Source of the DNA: Deltaproteobacteria bacterium
Lineage (GTDB): Bacteria > Myxococcota_A > JAADFL01
Direction of reading: 5' to 3'
NCBI GenBank assembly: GCA_013152945.1
Contig: JAADFL010000106.1
Span: 1-22,336 of the forward strand
Length of the DNA: 22,336 nucleotides
The stretch's first letter is position 1, and every line of letters starts with the position of its first letter. Position numbers and translations under genes: made by a program. Below are positions 1 to 7,436 of the stretch, in pieces. The notes below the pieces were generated by a model that worked only from the letters and a program-made list of their open reading frames with translations, did no database searches and was not told where the DNA came from.

Positions 1-24
1 TTTGCATGACAGGCTTGCACGCGT

Positions 25-64
25 CCTGCCATAGATACTTGTAATTACAAAAAAATCAGGCAGG
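25..64. repeat. Nested inverted repeats beyond the SGNH gene
   Basis: An outer inverted repeat, CCTGCC at 25-30 and GGCAGG at 59-64, encloses a perfect 12-base palindrome, TTGTAATTACAA, at 39-50, which is followed on the plus strand by seven A residues in all. It lies about 70 bases beyond the stop of the minus-strand SGNH gene. Read on that strand, the T-run precedes the palindrome instead of following it, so this is not a textbook intrinsic terminator. It could be a binding site or part of a transcript 3' end. The symmetry is visible; the function is not known. Confidence 0.4.
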
Positions 65-78
65 AAGAAAATCAACGT

Positions 79-118
79 GGGTGGGGACGGGTGGACGGGT
101 GGGACGGGCGGTGCGGGG
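79..118 (+). repeat. G-run cluster (G-quadruplex motif / C-rich transcript 3' end)
   Basis: Seven runs of three or four G (79-81, 83-86, 89-91, 97-99, 101-103, 106-108, 115-118) are separated by 1 to 6 bases, meeting the usual G3+N1-7 pattern for a G-quadruplex. The minus-strand transcript of the SGNH gene, which stops at 133, would read this as a C-rich, G-poor stretch right after the stop codon, the composition expected of a Rho-utilisation site. It shares the octamer GGGGACGG with the array at 13251-13349, so it may be a degenerate relative. No gene is supported here. Confidence 0.5.
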
Positions 119-132
119 ATCTATTCCACGAT

Positions 133-1164
133 CTATTGATTCGTTAAATATCGCCCGTCCAGAAGAAACCGTTCGATTTGGTCTGCTATCAAGGTGGTGC
201 TTGTTTCATTGCAGTGTTTGTCCTGCCTGGAAATATAGAGTTCACTCGCCCTTCTGCCCATGAAGGCATTCCGGAAATCCAGGTAAGGCAAGTTGTATCT
301 TTTGGCTTCGGTTTTGACCGGAATGCTCAAGTCAGGCGACCTGAAAGAATCGCGACCCGGCCATGAAAAGTATGGCAGGAAGGCCAATACCAACTTGATG
401 TGGAGTGCATGTAATCCGTTCACCACCCTTTGTACACTAGCCCGGTAGCACCTCTGGGGAAGCTTTGCTGGATCTAGCTTTTCTCTTATATTGAAGGACG
501 TGTTGCTCTCGTGGAATATTAACCTGTAAAGTTTCGAGTATCGGCGGAATTTGGAATCGAGCCATTCCCACGTGGAGTAATCGACCTTGCATGTTTCCAC
601 GATCTCGGGCTGATAATCGAGTTCTTCGAGATCGTTTATATAATAAACCCAAATCACCAGGTCAGGATCGAGGGGCAGGACTTTCTCCAGGATGAAGTTG
701 GATTCTTGTAAAGCATTGTACCCACACACGCCCCCGTTCACTACCTCGACCCGGCCTGGCCCGAGCACAGCATTCATGCCGTCCTGGAGCTTGCTTGATA
801 TAGTGTCTTTTTCCTCGAGACCTGCGCCAAAGATCATGGAATCTCCGACCAAAACAATTCTTTTCAAGCCTTTTGGCTTGGGGATTTTGATATCAGGTCC
901 GCGCATGCCGACGTTATTGCTCCTGACAAGGTATTTTTTGCCTTCGTTTGTTTCCCAGTAATTTTTCCTGTTGGCAAGTATTTCATAGTATAAATTTTTA
1001 TCTGCCGAGTTGGGAGTTATCAATTTCTGGTACGCGAACACAGTGTAGTTAAGTATTATCTCGGCAGCTATTAACGAAAGCATAACAGAAAAAAGCACGA
1101 GGATGACCTTTGGTTTCCATCCATGCAGGAATGAACTTCCGCTTGAAATGTGTATGCCTTTCAT
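133..1164 (-). CDS. Membrane-anchored SGNH/GDSL-family hydrolase
   Basis: A 343-residue protein with one N-terminal membrane segment (about residues 19-41), so the catalytic domain probably faces the periplasm. The SGNH blocks are visible: GDS at 107-109 (nucleophile Ser109) in a VLVGDSMIFGAG context, an oxyanion-type GG at 144-145, the YIND block at 175-178, and a C-terminal D-x-H-x-N at 315-319 supplying the catalytic Asp and His. Such proteins are esterases or acetyl-transfer/deacetylation enzymes acting on polysaccharides, lipids or cell-wall sugars; the substrate cannot be read from sequence. It starts 25 bases after the stop of the TlpA-like gene and is probably co-transcribed with it. 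No strong ribosome-binding site precedes the ATG, so the start is less certain than the family. Confidence 0.85.
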   Translation of the reverse strand: MKGIHISSGSSFLHGWKPKVILVLFSVMLSLIAAEIILNYTVFAYQKLITPNSADKNLYYEILANRKNYWETNEGKKYLVRSNNVGMRGPDIKIPKPKGLKRIVLVGDSMIFGAGLEEKDTISSKLQDGMNAVLGPGRVEVVNGGVCGYNALQESNFILEKVLPLDPDLVIWVYYINDLEELDYQPEIVETCKVDYSTWEWLDSKFRRYSKLYRLIFHESNTSFNIREKLDPAKLPQRCYRASVQRVVNGLHALHIKLVLAFLPYFSWPGRDSFRSPDLSIPVKTEAKRYNLPYLDFRNAFMGRRASELYISRQDKHCNETSTTLIADQIERFLLDGRYLTNQ

Positions 1165-1189
1165 ACGAAAGAGAATATCAAACAGTTGG

Positions 1190-1912
1190 TCAGTGTGACA
1201 GGAAGTACTCTATGTTTTTCTTGTATTCTTCTTCCTGCCTGGATGAATCCCACCCGTATCCCACGGCCCGAATGACAAAATCCTTGTTCAGCAGGATCTG
1301 CATGGGCACTCCGCTGGCAATGAAATCACCTGTTTCTTTCCAACCGTCGTCCTGCACAACAGGGAACAGAAAGCCCTTATTCCTCTTGAACTGGGCGCAA
1401 AATTCGTCGGAAACGGTCATGGATCCCGGCCTGTCGTCTTCTCCGAGCACCAGCAATATCATTAAGCCTTGGTCTTTGTACTTGCTGTACATCTCTTTTA
1501 AAAACTCGTGTTCGGATGCGCATACAGGGCACCAGCCTGTTTGCAGGGTGATCCAGAGAACATTCACCTTTTTGTAAAAGTCTTTCAATTCGACCTTGTT
1601 GCCTTCACAGTCTCGAAAGACCCTGTTTGATATAACGTTGAATGTTCCTATTCCATACGGACCGCTGGGATAATCGGCGCCCGTGTCGGAAACCGTGTCT
1701 GTATCGGTGTCTGTATCCGTGTCGGTGTCTGTGTCGGTGTCTGTGTCTGTGTCTGTGTCTGTATCGATGTCAATATCCAGGTCCATGTCCAGATCGAGGT
1801 CTAGGTCCGTATCACCATTCGGATTACCTCTCCATCCCTTGTTGTCCTGGCCGCAACCCAGGGCCAGTAAACACAAAGATAAGACCACTGTAATAGAAAA
1901 GTTGACTTGCAT
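1190..1912 (-). CDS. TlpA/thioredoxin-like lipoprotein with an Asp-Thr linker
   Basis: I chose the ATG at 1912 because AGGAG lies about 6 bases upstream and because the protein then opens with a lipoprotein signal (hydrophobic stretch ending LLALGC, lipidated Cys20). An open frame continues upstream to 2002 but without such support. The 240-residue product has a short spacer, an acidic linker of alternating Asp with Leu/Ile/Thr (about residues 34-77), then a redoxin domain with a W-C-P-V-C active site (Cys128 and Cys131) in a TGWCPVCASEHEFL context, typical of the AhpC-TSA/TlpA group. It probably acts as a thiol-disulfide reductant tethered to the envelope, with the linker holding the domain away from the membrane. 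The downstream partner is the SGNH hydrolase; no functional link is evident. Family assignment is firm, redox partner unknown. Confidence 0.88.
   Translation of the reverse strand: MQVNFSITVVLSLCLLALGCGQDNKGWRGNPNGDTDLDLDLDMDLDIDIDTDTDTDTDTDTDTDTDTDTDTDTVSDTGADYPSGPYGIGTFNVISNRVFRDCEGNKVELKDFYKKVNVLWITLQTGWCPVCASEHEFLKEMYSKYKDQGLMILLVLGEDDRPGSMTVSDEFCAQFKRNKGFLFPVVQDDGWKETGDFIASGVPMQILLNKDFVIRAVGYGWDSSRQEEEYKKNIEYFLSH
1682..1813 (-). repeat. Hexanucleotide (GAYACN) tract encoding an Asp-Thr linker
   Basis: About 44 codons in the TlpA-like lipoprotein alternate Asp with Thr; the N-terminal third has Leu, Met or Ile in place of Thr. The period of 6 bases means gain or loss of units stays in frame and only changes linker length. 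A matching tract occurs in an unrelated lipoprotein at 12796-12921. Confidence 0.9.
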
Positions 1913-2127
1913 GGTTATCTCCTGTTTTGTCTTTTCGGTATTCTCCAAGCATGGTCTGCGAAGTTCACACTTGACGCAGTCCTTAATAATCAAAAATAGC
2001 ACTTATAACAAACGTGGATTATTTTCAAGTTAATCAGCTCGAAAATGACTTCATGTTCCCTGCGGCCTACCCCGAGCACTGCCGATTGTTCCTTGATTTT
2101 GCATTCCACATGGTGCAGTTTTTCATC

Positions 2128-4065
2128 ATGGGAAGGCTTCGATATGCTGGAAAACGCGGATTGACAAGCAAGAATAAGAAACATTTTGTTCATTCAATAT
2201 CCGTGCGGTCGTGGCAGGTTTATTCATTACCGCCATTGCTATTGTTCGTGTTTTTTTTGCTAATATACATGTTCACAATGTGCCCGACCGTGTACTGGGG
2301 TGATTCGGCTGAGTTCTCCTGGGTTCCTGCAACAGGAGGAATTCTCCACCCCTCGGGCTATCCATTATTTACCATGCTCTGCAGGGCGTTTTCTTTGCTT
2401 CCCTTTGGAAACACGGCACAGGCGAGCAATGCGGTATCAGCCTTTGCAGGAGCCTTGTCGGTCGTGGGCATCTATTTTTTATCCCGCACCATGGGATTCG
2501 GCATTGCGGAATCATGTGCCGCCTCGGCCATGCTTGGTTTCGACGGCGAGGTATGGATGCAGTCCACTGTCGCGGAGGTATATACCCTTCACTTGGCCCT
2601 CGGGCTTACAGCTATCGCTCTGGCCTTGAAATGGAGAGAACAACCAACGGCCTTGTGGCTGGGCATACTCGGCCTTGTATGCGGTTTGTCCCTTGCGAAC
2701 CATCTTACCACCGTGCTTTGGCTGCCTGCCTTAGCCTACCTTATACTTACAAAATGGCGGAACCTTGAGGGAACGGGCGTGGCATTGTCTGTTGGCGGTC
2801 TTTTTATCGGCCTGTCCTTTTATGCATACTTGCCCTTGGTTGCAATGGACTCGCCGTCTTTCAACCAGGGAGATCCGGTTACATTGCAGGCATTTTGGAA
2901 CCATGTTTCAGGTTCGCAATACACGTACAGGTTGTTCAGCATGGGCTTACGCGAGATACTTAAAGGAGCTGCAAACGACATCGAGGATATTTTTTCAAGA
3001 ACATCGGGCATCGTCTTTTTGACCGGACTTTTGGGCATGGCCTGGCTCACGAACGCGAAAAAGAAAATGCCCATGGCCCATACTCTTTTGATAACCCTAT
3101 TGTTATTGGTATCTGCTATTTTTCTCTATACATTCAATTACAACATCCCGGACAGGTCGGGGTACTTGTTATTGGTGGATTCTTGCCTGGTGATCGGGGC
3201 AACGGTCTTCATAAACAGGTTATCCGGGCTTTCGAGCATCAGGAGAAAAGTGCGGCCTGTGCTCAAGTTATCGATGGCGATAGTCTTTCCAGGCATAGTT
3301 TTGCTCGGACAGTTTTTGGACCAGAGAGATGGGCATGCAAATGACTACACTCTGGAACACTACAGTGAGGCCGTGTTGAAAGAAATGCCGTCTAATGGGT
3401 TGTTGATGGTAGAGGACCTAGAGGTGTACCACGCATTGAGGTACATGCAGGGAATACTGGGGCGGAGAAAAGACGTAACCCCGGTATGTGAGTACCTGCT
3501 TCGACTTCCCTGGTACTTGGACCAACTGAAAAGGGATGATCCGGATTTGATCTTGCCGAAGGGTTTACAGCAGGAACTGAAGGTAAGAGTCGAAGCACTG
3601 AAAGATGCCGGCAAGAGGTCTGTGGGCAAATTGTCCGGGCAGATTGCGAGCATGGTCGAGAAAAGGATTATTTCCGCAAACATCGGGTCCAGGCCTGTTT
3701 ACAGGTGCCCGCACGAAGATGTGAAATGGGCCACGGAGTTTCTCGGATTTGACGCAAGGTTCAACGGCTTGACGTACGAGCTGTCCAGGAACAAGTTGCC
3801 TGATCGTGATTTTCCATTGTCTTATTTGCCGAGATCACTCGGGCCGGACAAGAATGCCCTCAAGACCCCCAGGATGAAGTTCGTGCAATCGAGATATGCA
3901 ACGGCATTCAACCGGCGGGGAATAATCAGGGCAAGACTGGGGAAGACCGAAGATGCCGTGTCTGATTTCAAAAAGGCCCTTGAATACGACGCCGATTACA
4001 AGGCTGCATTAAAAAACATCGAGGCGCTTGAACGCATCCGAGACTCGAATACGGAGTTAAAATGA
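2128..4065 (+). CDS. DUF2723-family GT-C-type membrane glycosyltransferase
   Basis: A multipass membrane protein (645 residues from this ATG). Just after the first hydrophobic segment is the family signature, a W-GDSAEF stretch followed by GILHPSGYPLF, which matches DUF2723 proteins, where the acidic residue in the first periplasmic loop is the expected catalytic base of GT-C enzymes. Animal TMEM260, of the same family, is a protein O-mannosyltransferase; the bacterial substrate is unknown. About nine or ten further hydrophobic segments follow, then a soluble C-terminal half ending in a TPR-like helical pair (roughly the last 50 residues, with AFNRRGIIRARLGKTEDAV). The start is uncertain: the frame is open from a GTG at 2014 and no candidate start (2014, 2053, 2110, 2128) has a good ribosome-binding site. 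I prefer 2128 because it leaves a short basic cytoplasmic leader before the first membrane segment. Confidence 0.8.
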   Translation: MGRLRYAGKRGLTSKNKKHFVHSISVRSWQVYSLPPLLLFVFFLLIYMFTMCPTVYWGDSAEFSWVPATGGILHPSGYPLFTMLCRAFSLLPFGNTAQASNAVSAFAGALSVVGIYFLSRTMGFGIAESCAASAMLGFDGEVWMQSTVAEVYTLHLALGLTAIALALKWREQPTALWLGILGLVCGLSLANHLTTVLWLPALAYLILTKWRNLEGTGVALSVGGLFIGLSFYAYLPLVAMDSPSFNQGDPVTLQAFWNHVSGSQYTYRLFSMGLREILKGAANDIEDIFSRTSGIVFLTGLLGMAWLTNAKKKMPMAHTLLITLLLLVSAIFLYTFNYNIPDRSGYLLLVDSCLVIGATVFINRLSGLSSIRRKVRPVLKLSMAIVFPGIVLLGQFLDQRDGHANDYTLEHYSEAVLKEMPSNGLLMVEDLEVYHALRYMQGILGRRKDVTPVCEYLLRLPWYLDQLKRDDPDLILPKGLQQELKVRVEALKDAGKRSVGKLSGQIASMVEKRIISANIGSRPVYRCPHEDVKWATEFLGFDARFNGLTYELSRNKLPDRDFPLSYLPRSLGPDKNALKTPRMKFVQSRYATAFNRRGIIRARLGKTEDAVSDFKKALEYDADYKAALKNIEALERIRDSNTELK

Positions 4066-4144
4066 TTGATTATGACCGGTTTGTCTGCTAGGACGCATCG
4101 TGGTTTTGATATTTTTTTGATTATGATCGATTCCGGAGGTGAAA

Positions 4145-5014
4145 GTGAAGATCGGAGTATTGGGAGGCACAGGCTTGTATGACATGCAGGGCCTGAAAAA
4201 AATCAAAGAGCATGAAGTGGATACTCCTTTTGGAAAACCCTCATCAAAGATACTGGAAGCTGAACTCCACGAAGAGACCGTATTTTTCCTTCCAAGACAC
4301 GGCAAAGGGCATCTGTTTTCGCCTTCAAAGGTCAATTACAGGGCCAACATATTTGCAATGAAACTTCTGGGTGTTGAAAAGATAATTTCAGTATCCGCGG
4401 TCGGCTCCATGAAAGAAGGTATTTCGCCCGGCGACGTAGTGATAGTGGACCAGTTCTTTGATCGGACTGTCACAAGACCGCGCACCTTCTTCGACGATGG
4501 TATCGTGGCACATGTATCCTTTGCCGACCCTGTATGCCCGAAACTGGCCGGTGTGCTTGCCGATTCGGCCCGGAAGGCAGGGGCGACAATGCATGAAGGT
4601 GGAACCTACGTGTGTATAGAAGGCCCCCAGTTTTCCACAAGGGCCGAGTCGCAATTTTTCAGGTCCCTGGGTGTGGATGTAATTGGCATGACGAATTTGC
4701 CCGAGGCCAGGCTGGCCCGCGAGGCTGAGATCTGCTATGCAACCTTGGCCATGGTTACCGACTATGACTGTTGGCACGAATCAGAGGAAGACGTCAGCGT
4801 CGAGGCTGTTATAAAGATCCTGAAGCAGAACGCGGAATTGGCGCAGAAGATTGTCACCCTGGCGGCCTCGTCGCTTGAGGACATTAATGAAGGCTCTGTC
4901 GGGTGCGAATGCAATAGTGCGCTGAAAAACGCGATTATCACGGATAAAAGAGTCGTTTCAAAAGATACGAAAAAGAGATTGGCCCCCTTGATAGGCAAGT
5001 ACATGGAGGATTGA
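4145..5014 (+). CDS. mtnP: S-methyl-5'-thioadenosine phosphorylase
   Basis: The enzyme cleaves methylthioadenosine with phosphate to adenine and methylthioribose 1-phosphate, recycling the by-product of polyamine synthesis. Visible signatures are an N-terminal GVLGGTGLY, the phosphate-binding RHG (51-53) followed by SPSKVNYRANI, EGPQFSTRAE (159-168), GMTNLPEA (181-188) and TDYDCW (205-210). The Asp residues of TDYD mark 6-aminopurine specificity; guanine/hypoxanthine-type phosphorylases carry Asn there. Length (289 residues) is normal. Start: a GTG at 4139 is in frame but overlaps the GGAGG ribosome-binding site at 4135-4139, whereas the GTG at 4145 has it at ideal 5-base spacing, so I place the start at 4145. 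The stop is immediately followed by the ATG of the PfkB gene, indicating one operon. A related activity on methylthioinosine cannot be fully excluded but is unlikely. Confidence 0.93.
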   Translation: MKIGVLGGTGLYDMQGLKKIKEHEVDTPFGKPSSKILEAELHEETVFFLPRHGKGHLFSPSKVNYRANIFAMKLLGVEKIISVSAVGSMKEGISPGDVVIVDQFFDRTVTRPRTFFDDGIVAHVSFADPVCPKLAGVLADSARKAGATMHEGGTYVCIEGPQFSTRAESQFFRSLGVDVIGMTNLPEARLAREAEICYATLAMVTDYDCWHESEEDVSVEAVIKILKQNAELAQKIVTLAASSLEDINEGSVGCECNSALKNAIITDKRVVSKDTKKRLAPLIGKYMED

Positions 5015-5938
5015 ATGAGCGTCCTGGTTGTTGGTTCTCTGGCCCTTGACGATATCGAGACTCCGGCGGAAAAGAGGACAGGCGTACTTGGAGGATCAGC
5101 GGTTTATTTTTCGGCTGCCGCTTCTTTGCTGGACCATGTCAGGATGGTGGGAGTAGTAGGAGATGATTTTCCCGAACATGCCCTGGCAGACCTCGAAAAA
5201 AAAGGCGTGGATACACGTGGTGTAATGAAAAGACCGGGTAGAACCTTTCATTGGTCCGGCCGGTACCATGAGAACCCGAACGACAGGGATACGCTGGAGA
5301 CTGTTCTCGGCGTGTTTGCAGAGTTCGAGCCGCAGCTTCCGGCCGAATATGCGGACAGCGAGATGGTTTTTCTCGCAAACATCGATCCCGGGCTTCAGCT
5401 CAAGGTCCTCGACATGATGGACTCACCCGGTTTCGTAGCCCTTGACACCATGAATTACTGGATAGAGGGTAAACCCGGGGCACTGGAAAAGGTGCTCGAG
5501 AGAGTGGATACATTGTTGATCAACGATTCTGAGGCGGAATTGCTTTCAAGGAGGATCGGCCTGCCTGCTGCTGCAAGGGAAATCCGGTCAATGGGACCGA
5601 AGACGGTTGTCATAAAGCTTGGAAAGCATGGCGCCCTTGTCTTCAGGGAAGATGACTTGTTCTATGCTCCCGGTCTTCCCATGGACGATGTAAAAGACCC
5701 AACAGGCGCCGGAGACAGCTTTGCGGGAGGTTTCGTGGCGGCCTTGAGCCTTTTGGGGTACAAGGACAATGATAATTACCGCCGGGCCGCAATAATCGGA
5801 TCGGCTGCCGCCTCGTTCACTATTCAGGGATTTGGAGTGGAGGCCTTGATGGCTGCAGATCGTGACGACCTTGCCGGCCGGGCCGAGCGTTTCGTGGATT
5901 TGAGCCGGATTCCCATGCCTATCTTGCCGGTCAAGTGA
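5015..5938 (+). CDS. PfkB-family sugar/nucleoside kinase
   Basis: A ribokinase-fold kinase of 307 residues, the usual length. It has the N-terminal substrate-binding GG (26-27, in VLGGSAVYF), the NDSEAELL stretch (170-177, the N-x-x-E motif that positions Mg-ATP), and the signature DPTGAGDSFAGGF with catalytic base Asp234 in GAGD (231-234). The gene begins directly after the mtnP stop (TGA-ATG) with GGAGG upstream, so the two are translated together. Because mtnP already yields a phosphorylated sugar, the kinase is not needed for that step; it might phosphorylate a nucleoside or a ribose derivative in the same salvage route. That is inference: PfkB substrate specificity cannot be read from these motifs. 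Not MtnK, which belongs to another fold. Confidence 0.88.
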   Translation: MSVLVVGSLALDDIETPAEKRTGVLGGSAVYFSAAASLLDHVRMVGVVGDDFPEHALADLEKKGVDTRGVMKRPGRTFHWSGRYHENPNDRDTLETVLGVFAEFEPQLPAEYADSEMVFLANIDPGLQLKVLDMMDSPGFVALDTMNYWIEGKPGALEKVLERVDTLLINDSEAELLSRRIGLPAAAREIRSMGPKTVVIKLGKHGALVFREDDLFYAPGLPMDDVKDPTGAGDSFAGGFVAALSLLGYKDNDNYRRAAIIGSAAASFTIQGFGVEALMAADRDDLAGRAERFVDLSRIPMPILPVK

Positions 5939-6027
5939 ACCTGTTACGTGAAGTAGTCGAAATCCAGGATTTGATTGATAACAGCGGTAAAGCACGTCCG
6001 GCCCATGGACGTAATTGAAACGACGTG

Positions 6028-6891
6028 TCAGAAGGCTCCTCCAAGAACGAAGCCGAATGTCCCGCCGCTGATTACCGGCCCTGCAGATACCTTGCCAGCT
6101 TCGCCGTCATCGTCAAACACGAACAAAAGGACTGACGTGACTGCAAGTGCTCCTCCGACAACCAGCAACACGCCTCCCAAAGTTCTCTTTGTCCGGCCGG
6201 AATCTTCCAGTTTTTTCACCTTGGAAAGATAAACATCCTGATCCGGGCTCTTGTCGGCAAGGCTCCTCGCATTGTTCATGTCTTTTTGCCCCAGACCCAG
6301 CGATACACCTCCTGAAATAAGCAGCGCACCGGCAACACCTGCCGAAATATAGCCCCAAATTCCAAGTGAGCTTTTGCCCTGCCTTTCAGCCTGTGACAAC
6401 TCCTTTTTGAACATACGCCGGTAAAGCCTCGTGATGCCGTCCAGGGCCTGTTCCTCGGTACCTATCTTCAAGCGTTCCATCTCCCGGCGTTCCACCCGGG
6501 CATTGCGGACATTTATCAGCTTTAATGTCAGCAAGATGGATTCTCCAACCTTGTCCATGGCGCCTGCCACCATCTTGTCAACGCCAAGGGCTCCACCTAT
6601 TTCCGCCATGCACGAATCTTCCGTGCACCCCGACATCTGCTTCTGCTGCTCATGGTCCAGCAGGCGCAACATGTCGTCACGGCCGATCACGCTGTAGCCC
6701 GGTAACTTGGCTAGCTGGAAGGCGAGATATTCTTCGATTACACGTGCAAGAGTAGGGTCCACACCACGCCTGGCGCGAATCTCGGTAACAGCGACTTTCA
6801 CTTCACTGATGTTTCCGGTTTCGGCAAGGGCACCGGTGGCAACAGCAATCAGGGAAACTGAAAGTACTGAAACCGGAAATGCATGCTTCAC
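6028..6891 (-). CDS. TolB-N-terminal-like exported protein with two C-terminal membrane segments
   Basis: A 287-residue protein with a cleavable signal peptide (cleavage probably after ALA, residue 23). The region 31-130 resembles the small alpha/beta domain of TolB/LpoB-type envelope proteins: a VKVAVTEIRA strand, helix, a GYSVIGRDDMLRLL segment and the stretch GCTEDSCMAEIGGALGVDKM with Cys89 and Cys94 spaced for a possible disulfide, followed by strands listing LTLKLINV. Two glycine-rich hydrophobic segments follow at about 177-202 and 237-260, separated by a charged loop. This layout is frequent in deltaproteobacterial/myxobacterial genomes and has no assigned role. The start is a GTG preceded by a GGGGGT stretch. 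It has its own candidate promoter (6926-6954) and is convergent with the PfkB gene. Confidence 0.75.
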   Translation of the reverse strand: MKHAFPVSVLSVSLIAVATGALAETGNISEVKVAVTEIRARRGVDPTLARVIEEYLAFQLAKLPGYSVIGRDDMLRLLDHEQQKQMSGCTEDSCMAEIGGALGVDKMVAGAMDKVGESILLTLKLINVRNARVERREMERLKIGTEEQALDGITRLYRRMFKKELSQAERQGKSSLGIWGYISAGVAGALLISGGVSLGLGQKDMNNARSLADKSPDQDVYLSKVKKLEDSGRTKRTLGGVLLVVGGALAVTSVLLFVFDDDGEAGKVSAGPVISGGTFGFVLGGAF

Positions 6892-6925
6892 GTCTTACCC
6901 CCTTGCTTGGCATCAGAGGCTTTTG

Positions 6926-6954
6926 AATATAGGTGTGGGCTTTTAAACAGTCAA
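6926..6954 (-). promoter_or_regulatory. Candidate sigma70 promoter for the TolB-like gene
   Basis: On the minus strand, TTGACT (6954-6949) and TATATT (6931-6926) are separated by exactly 17 bases, which is close to consensus on both boxes. Transcription would begin near 6918, leaving a leader of roughly 27 bases before the GTG at 6891. Confidence 0.6.
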
Positions 6955-6984
6955 GTTCAGTCAGGAAGCAGATTGACCTGTTCC

Positions 6985-7014
6985 TTGACAATTGAGCTCT
7001 TATAGCGCTATTTT
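6985..7014 (+). promoter_or_regulatory. Candidate sigma70 promoter for the PilZ-to-lipoprotein operon
   Basis: A perfect TTGACA at 6985-6990 is followed after 18 bases by TATTTT at 7009-7014. This lies about 70 bases before the first gene of the plus-strand run and points away from the TolB-like gene promoter 30 bases to its left, so the 190-base gap is a divergent promoter region. Confidence 0.5.
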
Positions 7015-7083
7015 AACTATGAAAGTATATTGAAAAAGCAACTTGGGCGGGGAGCAACCGAAGGTTAGAGAAAACGCCAAGGT

Positions 7084-7434
7084 ATGACATCTAGACAACG
7101 GGAAAAAGAACGAAGGAATAACCCACGTGTCCAGGTAACCGGAAGGTGCTGGTGTGAAGGAAATAACGTGACGTTGTTCGTGCAGATGGCCAATTTGAGC
7201 GAAACAGGAGCGTTCATCAAAACAGCGACACCTTTGGAAATCGGAGCAACAGCGACCGTCAAAATGGTCTTGCCGAATACCAGCGAGGAGATCGAGGTGG
7301 TCGGTCGGGTAATATGGAACCGGCGGTTCAACCAGGGGGGCAACCACCCGCCGGGCATGGCGATCAAATTCACCAAAGTGGATGAACTCTTCAAAGACAA
7401 CTTGAAAAAATTCCTAATGACGGTTGTGGAGTAG
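7084..7434 (+). CDS. PilZ domain protein (cyclic di-GMP receptor)
   Basis: A stand-alone PilZ domain of 116 residues. Both ligand-binding motifs are intact: RxxxR as R11-NNP-R15, and N-x-S-x-x-G as N38-LSET-G43 region in ANLSETGAFI. The rest reads as the beta-barrel (LEIGATATVKMVLP, EVVGRVIWNRR, GMAIKFTKV). The spelling of the second half is close to the myxobacterial-type PilZ subfamily. It would sense cyclic di-GMP and act on a partner protein. A stop codon in frame just upstream (7066) makes this ATG the only early start, although the AAGG before it is closer than ideal. It heads an operon: the next gene begins 3 bases after its stop. Confidence 0.88.
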   Translation: MTSRQREKERRNNPRVQVTGRCWCEGNNVTLFVQMANLSETGAFIKTATPLEIGATATVKMVLPNTSEEIEVVGRVIWNRRFNQGGNHPPGMAIKFTKVDELFKDNLKKFLMTVVE

Positions 7435-7436
7435 TC

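Noticed and set aside
81-263. Open frame over the G-run cluster and the 3' end of the SGNH gene
   Set aside because: It is an opposite-strand shadow of a well-supported minus-strand gene and low-complexity DNA, with no domain or ribosome-binding site.
1683-2033. Ser-Val-rich frame opposite the Asp-Thr linker
   Set aside because: It is the antisense reading of the hexanucleotide tract; the minus-strand frame has the lipoprotein signal and thioredoxin motif.
4139-4144. GTG at 4139 as start of mtnP
   Set aside because: It overlaps the GGAGG ribosome-binding site; the GTG at 4145 is correctly spaced.
5994-6012. ACGTCC/GGACGT inverted repeat between the convergent PfkB and TolB-like genes, considered as a terminator
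   Set aside because: Only a 6-base-pair stem with a 7-base loop and no T-run on either side.
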